Positions 29,662 through 35,982 of a stretch of 35,982 nt of DNA are shown one piece after another. The translations under genes were made by a program, and so were the position numbers. This DNA is from a virus. Under the pieces are notes generated by a model that was not told the DNA's origin, did no database searches, and was given only the letters and a program-made list of their open reading frames with translations. Positions within the stretch are counted from its first letter, which is position 1, and every line of letters begins with the position of its first letter. Where the stretch lies: positions 1 through 35,982 of the IMG/VR virus record IMGVR_UViG_3300010318_001167, one strand, 5' to 3'.

Positions 29662-31251
29662 GATTATGCCAATTGGCATAGGATCATCATAGTCATCATC
29701 GCCACCAGTAGAATAAAGCGAATCTACACCCAAACTGTTATTGACTGCATCATATACTTCGTCTTCAAACGTACTTACATAATCTATTACTCTAACAGCA
29801 ATCATCATACTCATTACCAAGTCATCTGAGTCACCTGGTCTGGCCGCAAAACTATTACCCTTTGCAACAAAATTTTTAAATTCTGATAAACAAGCCTTAC
29901 TATTAATAATAAGTTTATCGTTTTCTATAAGTCTTTTCATGTTTATACATGATTCCACTTTAACTTTATGTGTTGTGTGGAAGCCACGTCTACCTGTTTT
30001 ACCTTGTATTCTTTTAGGTTCGTGTAGAAAGTCACCAGGAAAAGCATCTTCTCCAGTGTCTCTGATTACCACAAGTGCGGCCTCTCCAATTGCATTGTTT
30101 TCAACTGTCCAATATATAGTATGAGCACCTTGTTCCTTTATAAAATGCATTACTTCTAACATGACCTTTATCTGCCCTTCTATAGGCGTTTTGTTATGGC
30201 ACCATTCGCCTACCTGTATCATAGAGGGAAGTTCCACAATCTGTATAGCGGCATTATCGCCGCCTGTTCCTGTACTTGGATCTAGTGTTACCACATAGAT
30301 GTGTTCTGGACTAGGATACTTGAACCAACGTACATGACCCATTTTCATAATTGGATCTTTACCTGTAAGTTCTAATAGTTTTAATTGATTGATGAGTGTT
30401 TCATCATAGATAACAAATTCACATTCGTGTTCACGTTTAAAACGTTCTGTACCTATTCTACCTCTTTCTTCTATTGCCCAGTTGGCATCTCTATCAGGAT
30501 GTTCGTCCCATTTTGCTAATAAAGGTTTAAATCCATTTACACCTACATCTTGCTCATTACCATGTTCATCAAACATTTTATTTGCAGAATTCCATATACT
30601 AGCAAATGTGTCTTCATCTGAGTTTGGTGTACTTGTAATTATACATTTACCACCTGTTGCTAGTGTTGGAGACAATGCAGTCCAAAACTCAGCCGCAATA
30701 CGTGGTGGTACAAAGGCAAACTCGTCTAAGTAAACTAAGGTTAATGACATACCCCTACCAGTATTTTCAGTGGTAGTTGCACTAACTATTCTACTTCCAT
30801 TATCAAATGTCATAGAACCTTTATTGTATTCTGTTACACCTGCTCTAATATGATCAGGAACACTTTCGTATGCATATCTAATACGTTGCATAATTTCAAA
30901 AGCACCAGCCGCCTTATGAGCCGCAACTAATATTGTGCTGTCTGGTTTAAACATGGCATACCACAATAAGTATCCTGCCGCCACAGTGGTTTTACCCATC
31001 TGTCTGCCCAGCATATTAATACTGTATCTGTAATTATTGTAGTTTTCTATTAGATCTAACTGATATGCAAAAGGATCAAAATCTATACCGCCTTTTGTAG
31101 GATGCTGTATTTTTACATGATTAGTCATAAAATACAGAGGACCATTCACAGGATCTGCACAATTCTTAAAATCTTGTAGAGAATCTGGTGTATATGCGGT
31201 TTTACTATAGCCTTGTTTGACCAGACTGGTATCTGCTGTTCCTCTTGCCAT
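29659..31251 (-). CDS. gp17: Terminase large subunit, T4 gp17-like
   Basis: A 530-aa protein. ATPase: LGRQMGKTT (81-89, the classic-deviant Walker A of gp17), Walker B LVYLDE (172-177), coupling motif SATTTENTGRG nearby. Nuclease: RNase H-type acidic residues in VTLDPSTGTGGDNAA and VENNAIGEAAL, and the late acidic DSDDLVMSMM. It pumps DNA into proheads and cuts concatemers. Slightly shorter than T4 gp17 (610 aa). A CATAAATA late motif ends 5 bp before the ATG at 31251, no Shine-Dalgarno is present, and a leaderless late mRNA is predicted. Confidence 0.95.
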   Translation of the reverse strand: MARGTADTSLVKQGYSKTAYTPDSLQDFKNCADPVNGPLYFMTNHVKIQHPTKGGIDFDPFAYQLDLIENYNNYRYSINMLGRQMGKTTVAAGYLLWYAMFKPDSTILVAAHKAAGAFEIMQRIRYAYESVPDHIRAGVTEYNKGSMTFDNGSRIVSATTTENTGRGMSLTLVYLDEFAFVPPRIAAEFWTALSPTLATGGKCIITSTPNSDEDTFASIWNSANKMFDEHGNEQDVGVNGFKPLLAKWDEHPDRDANWAIEERGRIGTERFKREHECEFVIYDETLINQLKLLELTGKDPIMKMGHVRWFKYPSPEHIYVVTLDPSTGTGGDNAAIQIVELPSMIQVGEWCHNKTPIEGQIKVMLEVMHFIKEQGAHTIYWTVENNAIGEAALVVIRDTGEDAFPGDFLHEPKRIQGKTGRRGFHTTHKVKVESCINMKRLIENDKLIINSKACLSEFKNFVAKGNSFAARPGDSDDLVMSMMIAVRVIDYVSTFEDEVYDAVNNSLGVDSLYSTGGDDDYDDPMPIGII

Positions 31252-31256
31252 AATAG

Positions 31257-31264
31257 TATTTATG
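31257..31264 (-). promoter_or_regulatory. Late promoter CATAAATA of gp17, leaderless arrangement
   Basis: Minus-strand CATAAATA followed by CTATT and the ATG at 31251, closely matching extended T4 late promoters (TATAAATACTATT). Confidence 0.7.
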
Positions 31265-31275
31265 TGGTATTGAAG

Positions 31276-31968
31276 TTAAGAAATGCTTTTTTTAAGTTTA
31301 TCTTTTATATAATTAATTAAAACTTCTTTATCTGTTGAATATTTTGCATCTTGTGGGGATATCACAGTAACTTCTTTATCTTGCGGATGATCATGATCGC
31401 TACATTCACAATCGTCGATACATGCATTACATACATCGCATTTATCATCATCATCTTTGTCATAAGGATCAGCATGTTTTTCTTTATGATCAGGGGACAG
31501 TAAAACATCTTCCTGTTCTGGCTCTTCATCATGTGCTGATGCTTTTTGATCATTATACATATCTTTTGGTAAAGTTAGTCCTGCAAGTTTAAGTACATCT
31601 GCTAAATCTTGCATTGTATCACCTGCCGCTTCAATACTTACTGAGCCTTTATCTGTATTTTTATGCTGTTTAAACTCTACTGAACCTTCTACTTCAGGTT
31701 CTGCACTTACAATACCGTATGCATCACTCATTGCTTCTTTAACTACAGAATTATCTTCTTCTACAGATTCATATCTTACCATTCTATCATATTCTTCTTG
31801 AGTCATTCGTAGAGCCGCATTTACGTTAGCAGTTTTTCGCCACATTCTCCAAAATGCTTCAGCATACATCTCACCAACCTGTCTTTTTAACATGTTGTAT
31901 TGATCGACAGCCTTACTGTCCTCTGCTGGATCGTACTCGTATTCTTTTAAAATATGATTTATTTTCAT
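31276..31968 (-). CDS. Late protein with zinc-knuckle and leader-like N-terminus
   Basis: A 230-aa acidic protein starting MKINHILKEYEYDPAEDSKA; LKEY repeats the LKEY of the amidoligase-like protein and fits [I/L]-x-E cleavage. Residues 20-70 are helical (MYAEAFWRMWRKTANVNAAL). Residues 177-194 (CDVCNACIDDCECSDHDH) carry five Cys and two His, a likely zinc site. The C-terminus is basic (YIKDKLKKSIS). The start overlaps the preceding stop as TAATG. No known family; a packaged or core protein is possible. Confidence 0.65.
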   Translation of the reverse strand: MKINHILKEYEYDPAEDSKAVDQYNMLKRQVGEMYAEAFWRMWRKTANVNAALRMTQEEYDRMVRYESVEEDNSVVKEAMSDAYGIVSAEPEVEGSVEFKQHKNTDKGSVSIEAAGDTMQDLADVLKLAGLTLPKDMYNDQKASAHDEEPEQEDVLLSPDHKEKHADPYDKDDDDKCDVCNACIDDCECSDHDHPQDKEVTVISPQDAKYSTDKEVLINYIKDKLKKSIS

Positions 31969-32666
31969 TATCTACTTCTTGAACCGTGTTGTGCAATATT
32001 ATCTACTTGTTTGGCCTGTTCTGCACCTCTACCCATATTAGGCATTCCTGTAATTGCATCATACATAGGTCTTAAATTATCACCCATTAATTCGTCTTTA
32101 CTAGGATAGTTGCGGAAATAATCTGCACCTTTTTCTGCTTTAATTTTTTCTAGTTCTTTTAAAAATGCTTCGTTAAATTCTTCACCAAATCCAAAATCTT
32201 TTGCATCTATTCCATCTTGTTGAGCTTCGTAGTGTTCCATACTTTCATCATTTAGTAAAGCATCTTCTTCACTTACTTGTCTGTCTTGATCATTAGCAAG
32301 TCTTTCTGCTTGAATATCTGCTTCTACACGTCTTGGTTCTTTAACACCATAACATAGAACTCTTTCGTGATCTATACCTAAATTTACTGCTAACCAAACT
32401 TCTAAAATTCTTTCGTTAACTGGGTATTTTAAAACTACATCTGTGCTACACACTTCTGATGTAAAATTGGCATTTTTTGCTCTTTGGAATTCCACTGGAT
32501 TTTCTTGAATTGGAGCTCTTTGAAATGGAGATGCACTGACAAAATTATATTTTGCTAAACATTTTTCTAACATATCCATTTGATCTGCACCACAGTCGTG
32601 TGCAAGTTTAACTCTATAAGCATATTCTTTTTTAAATGATTCTGCTATATAATTCTTTAATTCCAT
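31968..32666 (-). CDS. Candidate virion/internal protein upstream of terminase
   Basis: A 232-aa protein from the ATG at 32666, chosen because CTGGAG lies upstream; the longer frame to 32699 would begin inside the late promoter. It begins MELKNYIAESFKKEYAYRVK, and YIAE followed by S is very close to the T4 internal-protein leader (MKTYQEFIAE, cut after the last E). The middle is helical with a conserved-looking segment VNERILEVWLAVNLGIDHERVL; the C-terminus is Gly/Arg/Gln-rich. I recall structural-protein annotation of relatives in marine T4-like phages, so a virion role is likely. Confidence 0.6.
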   Translation of the reverse strand: MELKNYIAESFKKEYAYRVKLAHDCGADQMDMLEKCLAKYNFVSASPFQRAPIQENPVEFQRAKNANFTSEVCSTDVVLKYPVNERILEVWLAVNLGIDHERVLCYGVKEPRRVEADIQAERLANDQDRQVSEEDALLNDESMEHYEAQQDGIDAKDFGFGEEFNEAFLKELEKIKAEKGADYFRNYPSKDELMGDNLRPMYDAITGMPNMGRGAEQAKQVDNIAQHGSRSR

Positions 32667-32689
32667 ATTATAACTCCAGTTAGTATACT

Positions 32690-32698
32690 TATTTATCA
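32690..32698 (-). promoter_or_regulatory. Late promoter motif TGATAAATA
   Basis: Exact TGATAAATA on the minus strand, 23 bp upstream of the ATG at 32666, here with a normal leader and Shine-Dalgarno. Confidence 0.75.
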
Positions 32699-32763
32699 TT
32701 TTAGTTTAAAAATACCCATCAAAAATTATTATGCTTAATTTGAAAAAATGTTGCTGGACTAAA

Positions 32764-33252
32764 TTACTCTGGGGATGAATCTTTAGTATTAATAATTTTT
32801 AATAGTTCGTTTCTATCAAATACTGTTGCTTGAACTGACTCTGCTTCGTTGCCTTTATTATCAAACTTATCTATTCTTGCCTTTTTCAGCATTAAATCTA
32901 TCTGCTGTAACTTTGCTTTTGTTTTAGCATCACTGGCATCTAAGGCTATTTTTAACATATTACTTGCTTCTGCAAATACTTTGCCGGCCGCCATATCACT
33001 GACATTCATTCCTAAATTCATAAGTTGCTCGTAACTGTCTATGGCCTTTTTGGCTATATCGTTCATTTCAACTTCGTGATCTTCTAGACCTTTTATTTCT
33101 TTAAATGCTAAATTTATCTTTTCACTTACACTTAAGGCACCTTTAACTTCTTCTATGGTTTCCTGAGTTTCTTCTACAGTAGGTAATGTTTCCTGTTGAG
33201 TAACTTCTTCAATAGGAGGCAGATTAAATTCTTCTTCTAGTTTCTTAGTCAT
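32764..33252 (-). CDS. gp16: Terminase small subunit, T4 gp16-like
   Basis: A 162-aa protein, the same size as T4 gp16 (164). It has a Glu-rich N-terminus, then a helical core (LEDHEVEMNDIAKKAIDSYE, QLMNLGMNVSDMAAGKVFAE, SNMLKIALDASDAK) that matches the coiled-coil oligomerisation pattern of marine gp16 proteins. It recognises concatemeric DNA and regulates gp17, encoded two genes downstream. An AATAAATA late-like motif ends 5 bp before the ATG, with no Shine-Dalgarno. Confidence 0.8.
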   Translation of the reverse strand: MTKKLEEEFNLPPIEEVTQQETLPTVEETQETIEEVKGALSVSEKINLAFKEIKGLEDHEVEMNDIAKKAIDSYEQLMNLGMNVSDMAAGKVFAEASNMLKIALDASDAKTKAKLQQIDLMLKKARIDKFDNKGNEAESVQATVFDRNELLKIINTKDSSPE

Positions 33253-33257
33253 ACTTC

Positions 33258-33265
33258 TATTTATT
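33258..33265 (-). promoter_or_regulatory. Late-like promoter AATAAATA of gp16, leaderless arrangement
   Basis: Minus-strand AATAAATA then GAAGT and the ATG at 33252. It sits at the 3' end of the gp4-like gene, so gp16 may also be reached by readthrough. Confidence 0.55.
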
Positions 33266-33731
33266 TGATTCTAGGCTTAGAAATTCTTTTTTTCGCCTTA
33301 CGAGGTTTCTTATTAGAAAATATTTGATCTTCGTTGATTACTTTAAATCGTATGCCTTTACGTTTGCACCACTCTTGTGCCGCTGTCCACTTAGCCGCAT
33401 TTATTACTGTTTGAAGTTTTTGTCCCTGTGATCTAGCACTTTCCATTGTGGTCTGATTACGAGGTTTAATCTCTATTAATTCTACATGTGGATTTTCATT
33501 TTTATCTACATATTGTATCATAAAATCAGGCACATAATTTGTATAGTTTCCTGATACCGGATGTCTATATGGAATCTTTACATTTTCACTAGCCCATTTT
33601 GTAATATTAGGATGATTATCACACATACGCATAAATGCTAATTCCCAACTACTTCTATAGGTAGGATTTCTATTACCAACAAATTTTTGTTTGTTGACTA
33701 CTTCATATTTTCCTGTAGCGAATTTGCCCAT
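33261..33731 (-). CDS. gp4: Head-completion protein, T4 gp4-like (PD-(D/E)xK nuclease fold)
   Basis: A 156-aa protein, matching T4 gp4 length (150). YRSSWELAFMRMCD (25-38, E30), VPDFMI (67-72, D69) and LIEIKPRNQ (85-93, E87 and K89) give the E...PD...ExK layout of PD-(D/E)xK nucleases, and the C-terminus is basic (KKPRKAKKRISKPRIK). gp4 is needed to finish packaged heads before tail joining. The ATG follows the preceding stop by 1 bp with AAGG upstream. Confidence 0.8.
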   Translation of the reverse strand: MGKFATGKYEVVNKQKFVGNRNPTYRSSWELAFMRMCDNHPNITKWASENVKIPYRHPVSGNYTNYVPDFMIQYVDKNENPHVELIEIKPRNQTTMESARSQGQKLQTVINAAKWTAAQEWCKRKGIRFKVINEDQIFSNKKPRKAKKRISKPRIK

Positions 33732-33732
33732 A

Positions 33733-34167
33733 TTAGGCCTTGATTAATTTAGCAACTTTACTTCTTGAATTATCTATTGTAGTTTTTAGGTCAACTTTAT
33801 TACCTGCTGGACGTACAGCATTCATGGCTTCAAATGCATCTACACTTAATTTTAAAACATCTGCATTCATATCAAAATAACTAGTTGGATCTACATTTTG
33901 TACATTTGATATTTGTATGAGAACTTTTGCCATTGCATTAGCATTGGATTTACCAAAACCTATAGCAACTAATTTTGTTTTTATAACATCTAATTTTTGA
34001 GGATCTATAGCAACTTCCTTTACTTTAGCCAAATCTGCAAGAATTTCAGAACTTGCCTCCGGAAGAGGAAATTTAACACTGGCGTTCTCTAGATATGCTT
34101 CTAATTTTCCTGCTGTGAATTTGTAATTTATTTCACTGCCAAATGTTTCGTATAAAGATGTACTCAT
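33733..34167 (-). CDS. Late structural-type protein of unknown function
   Basis: A 144-aa protein (MSTSLYETFGSEINYKFTAGK...). It is helical and Ala/Lys/Val-rich with no Cys or Trp. It is coupled to the tail-tube-like gene upstream (TAATG overlap, GGAGA Shine-Dalgarno) and to the gp4-like gene downstream. In T4-like phages this neighbourhood holds baseplate, tail and head-completion proteins, so a small tail or neck component is likely. No motif identifies it. Confidence 0.65.
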   Translation of the reverse strand: MSTSLYETFGSEINYKFTAGKLEAYLENASVKFPLPEASSEILADLAKVKEVAIDPQKLDVIKTKLVAIGFGKSNANAMAKVLIQISNVQNVDPTSYFDMNADVLKLSVDAFEAMNAVRPAGNKVDLKTTIDNSRSKVAKLIKA

Positions 34168-35255
34168 TAACTGTCTCCATTATCTTTTGAGGGTCTAGTT
34201 ACTGCATTTGCTATTCCACTAACTACACTATCAATGAGATCATTTTCTACTTTTTGTTTCCAATCACCATATGTTGGTTTGACTCCAACAGCACTTTCTA
34301 AAGCATCACCTAAAAATCCGCCCACAGTATCACCTAAATTATCTTCTAACCAATCACCTATAGGATCACTTGGACTTTGTAGAGGTTGTGCAGATCTAGG
34401 TCTTGTACCAACACCCGGTAAACTGTTGCCTGATTTATTACCAAGAAACGCAAAGTCTGTTTCAGTTTCAAGTGATATAGGTTTGAGATTTTCTTCGCCT
34501 GGTAAAGTAAAGTCGCCTATATCTTCAAATCTATCTAAATCCACAGTTGCTAAATCAAAATTTACAATATCGAATGTAGTAAAGTTTTCATATACCAATT
34601 GAAGTTGGAATTCCATAAAGTCACTGGAAGCATAATCTATATTTTTTGGAGCAAATGATTTAATCATGGGTTTCATTATACTATACTGAACACCTTTACC
34701 GCCGGCATACAAAATATAATCTACACGTTCAAAAAAGTTTTGATCAATTTGTAAATTTATACCTGCTTCGTTACTGTTAAAGTTTCCTTTAGCACCAAAG
34801 CCTGGTGTAAGTTCTTCTGTCATAGGCGTATAGAAACTGATATCTCTATTACCAAACGTATTTTTATTTCTAGGGTCCATGTGTAGATATGCAAAATATT
34901 TCATTAACACGGTTAACCATTCATTATTTACTGTATCAAAAACAGTAATATCTACAGGATTATAAGAAACACCAGTAGTAATATTTCTTTTCTTATTGAA
35001 ATTGTTTTTTTCTTCTATATTAAATTCTACCGAAGGAAGTTGAGCAGTTCTTACCAAACTGCTCATACTTGTTTTAAATGTTAGATTCTCATTTCCTAAT
35101 AACTGTAACACATTCCTGTTGAATATGAAATTAACATATCCTTGGAACTGCTGTCTAGGAGGATTAACTTCAGGTCTAAATCTGTAGTTATTCCTAAAGT
35201 CTCTAGCATAAAAATTGTTTACTGTATTTTTACCAGTAAAACGTGTATATTTCAC
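34167..35255 (-). CDS. Tail-tube-fold protein, possible baseplate tube initiator (gp54/gp48-like)
   Basis: A 362-aa protein with a GTG start at 35255 (CGGAG 7 bp upstream). The region from GYVNFIFNRNVLQLL through SLVRTAQLPSVEFNIEEKNNFNKKR to FDTVNNEWL follows the LP-x-x-x-x-x-x...tube-fold pattern of phage tail-tube and tube-initiator proteins. The Gly/Asp-rich C-terminal 90 residues (DWLEDNLGDTVGGFLGDALESAVG) look like a separate amphipathic tail. It sits next to another tube-like gene, which fits baseplate cap or initiator roles. The fold is plausible; the T4 counterpart is uncertain. Confidence 0.5.
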   Translation of the reverse strand: MKYTRFTGKNTVNNFYARDFRNNYRFRPEVNPPRQQFQGYVNFIFNRNVLQLLGNENLTFKTSMSSLVRTAQLPSVEFNIEEKNNFNKKRNITTGVSYNPVDITVFDTVNNEWLTVLMKYFAYLHMDPRNKNTFGNRDISFYTPMTEELTPGFGAKGNFNSNEAGINLQIDQNFFERVDYILYAGGKGVQYSIMKPMIKSFAPKNIDYASSDFMEFQLQLVYENFTTFDIVNFDLATVDLDRFEDIGDFTLPGEENLKPISLETETDFAFLGNKSGNSLPGVGTRPRSAQPLQSPSDPIGDWLEDNLGDTVGGFLGDALESAVGVKPTYGDWKQKVENDLIDSVVSGIANAVTRPSKDNGDS

Positions 35256-35270
35256 TAGAGTACTCCGTTA

Positions 35271-35912
35271 TTATACTATAACGCCGCTATTATCTGCTAG
35301 TGTGTTATCATCAGGGAACGGATTACCCGCTTCAACTCTTCCATTAACATCATTATCGCCTTGGAAGTGTGTTGCGTTATCATAACGTATCATCATAGTA
35401 ACAGTCTGTTGTTCGTTAGAACTATAGTCTGCTTCACTGTAATCTGATTGTGTTAAGAAACACCCTTCTAAGAACCAAACTTCACTAGCACCTGCATTAA
35501 CACCGTCTAATACTTCAATTTGCATATCAAATTTATAGTCGGAACCTGCGGCTGGTGTTGTTTGTTGGAAATGGTTAAGTTGTCTTTGTACCTGTGCACC
35601 TACCAACTTAGCAACCTTATTCTGTATATCATCCCTAATTGTTACACTAATTGGGTCCCAAGTATGTTTACCTTGTAAATAAGTTCTTGAGTTGTAACTA
35701 TCAATAACTACTTCCTCATAATTTATTTTAGGTCTTACAACACTTTGAACATTCTGTGTTAGTGAAACAGTATTAGTTGAACCACCAAAGTTGTTTAGAA
35801 AACTTACACGGAATCTATACTTTAATTTAGGCATTAAGATGCCAGAAGTACCAGTTCCTGTAGGTACACCAAACTTACTTTTGGTTTCTGTTGTTGCTGA
35901 TGATGTTGCCAT
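35271..35912 (-). CDS. gp19: Tail tube protein, T4 gp19-like
   Basis: A 213-aa protein (T4 gp19 163 aa). KLKYRFRVSFLNNFGG opens the tube domain; QSVVRPKINYEEVVIDSYN, TYLQGKHTWDPISVTIRDD and VWFLEGCFLTQSDYSEADYS, and then QQTVTMMIRYDNA, match the strand order of tail-tube monomers (entry strand, P-x-I loop, W-x-P-I-x-V-T-x-x-D hairpin, final strand). Short Ser/Thr-rich N- and Asp/Gly-rich C-extensions are added. A late promoter and GGAG Shine-Dalgarno precede the ATG. It forms the inner tube of the contractile tail. Confidence 0.7.
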   Translation of the reverse strand: MATSSATTETKSKFGVPTGTGTSGILMPKLKYRFRVSFLNNFGGSTNTVSLTQNVQSVVRPKINYEEVVIDSYNSRTYLQGKHTWDPISVTIRDDIQNKVAKLVGAQVQRQLNHFQQTTPAAGSDYKFDMQIEVLDGVNAGASEVWFLEGCFLTQSDYSEADYSSNEQQTVTMMIRYDNATHFQGDNDVNGRVEAGNPFPDDNTLADNSGVIV

Positions 35913-35951
35913 TTTTTACTCCATTTGTTCTTTATGAACTAATTATACGAA

Positions 35952-35960
35952 TATTTATCA
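35952..35960 (-). promoter_or_regulatory. Late promoter motif TGATAAATA
   Basis: Exact TGATAAATA on the minus strand, 39 bp upstream of the ATG at 35912. Nothing else is recognisable between it and the right edge of the window. Confidence 0.75.
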
Positions 35961-35982
35961 TCTTTGGGTCAATTTAATTAAC

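Noticed and set aside
32664-32763. Possible RNA gene between the gp16 gene and the next late gene
   Set aside because: No cloverleaf or stable stem; only the late promoter and an AT-rich spacer are visible.
1-35982. tRNA genes, CRISPR arrays, insertion sequences or attachment sites
   Set aside because: No tRNA-like folds, regularly spaced repeats, transposase genes or terminal inverted repeats were seen by eye; a covariance-model scan was not possible.

Overview
The window is a continuous piece of a T4-like (Straboviridae-related) myovirus genome of the kind found in seawater. It is strongly AT-rich and tightly packed, with stop/start overlaps such as ATGA and TAATG, and all but one gene lie on the minus strand. 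The gene set (gp41, gp61, UvsW, UvsX, UvsY-like, gp32, gp16, gp17, gp4-like, tail-tube-like proteins) fixes the T4-like identity. The metabolic genes (metK, apt, MazG-like, an APS-kinase-like/nucleotidyltransferase fusion) and the many small conserved hypotheticals resemble marine cyanophage and pelagiphage relatives. No photosynthesis gene is visible, so a heterotrophic marine Gram-negative host is the better guess; the host cannot be named from this sequence. I saw no tRNA, rRNA or CRISPR array.

Layout, read in the direction of transcription (high to low coordinates). 35912-31276 is a late block: two tail-tube-fold proteins, a gp4-like head-completion nuclease, small and large terminase, and two candidate virion proteins. 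29647-27491 is a large late protein with a cysteine cluster. 27332-23409 is an early operon: gp32, UvsX, a small acidic protein, UvsY-like, and a glycosyltransferase-like protein. 23343-22098 holds two short early units: a 47-aa membrane protein and an AAA+ ATPase. 21937-19964 is a complete TonB-dependent outer-membrane receptor with its own early promoter, the most surprising gene here. 19952-12192 is a long early operon running from UvsW through an acidic protein, the kinase/nucleotidyltransferase, MetK, Apt and two MazG-like enzymes to a miniature DnaE-like protein. 11815-12195 is the only plus-strand gene. 11763-10606 is a late structural protein. 10570-7315 is the primase/helicase operon. 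7278-1 is a late block of small structural proteins plus a set of proteins that share a short N-terminal leader.

Regulation can be read directly. Early units carry sigma70-like promoters (TTGACA/T, 16-18 bp, TATAAT or TATACT). Late units carry an octamer close to the T4 late motif, most often TGATAAATA. In six genes the promoter ends only 5-6 bp before the start codon and no Shine-Dalgarno sequence is present, which predicts leaderless mRNAs in both the early and late classes.

The main candidates for undescribed biology are: (1) the phage-borne TonB-dependent receptor; (2) a family of about nine proteins with T4 internal-protein-like leaders ending in [I/L]-x-E, including an amidoligase-like protein and a protein with KxDG/EGxV ligase-like motifs, which together could form an injected enzyme payload; (3) a 189-aa protein that keeps several DnaE polymerase signatures in order; (4) the recurrent leaderless promoter geometry; (5) a 3'-UTR hairpin whose loop is the exact complement of the Shine-Dalgarno region of the same gene.
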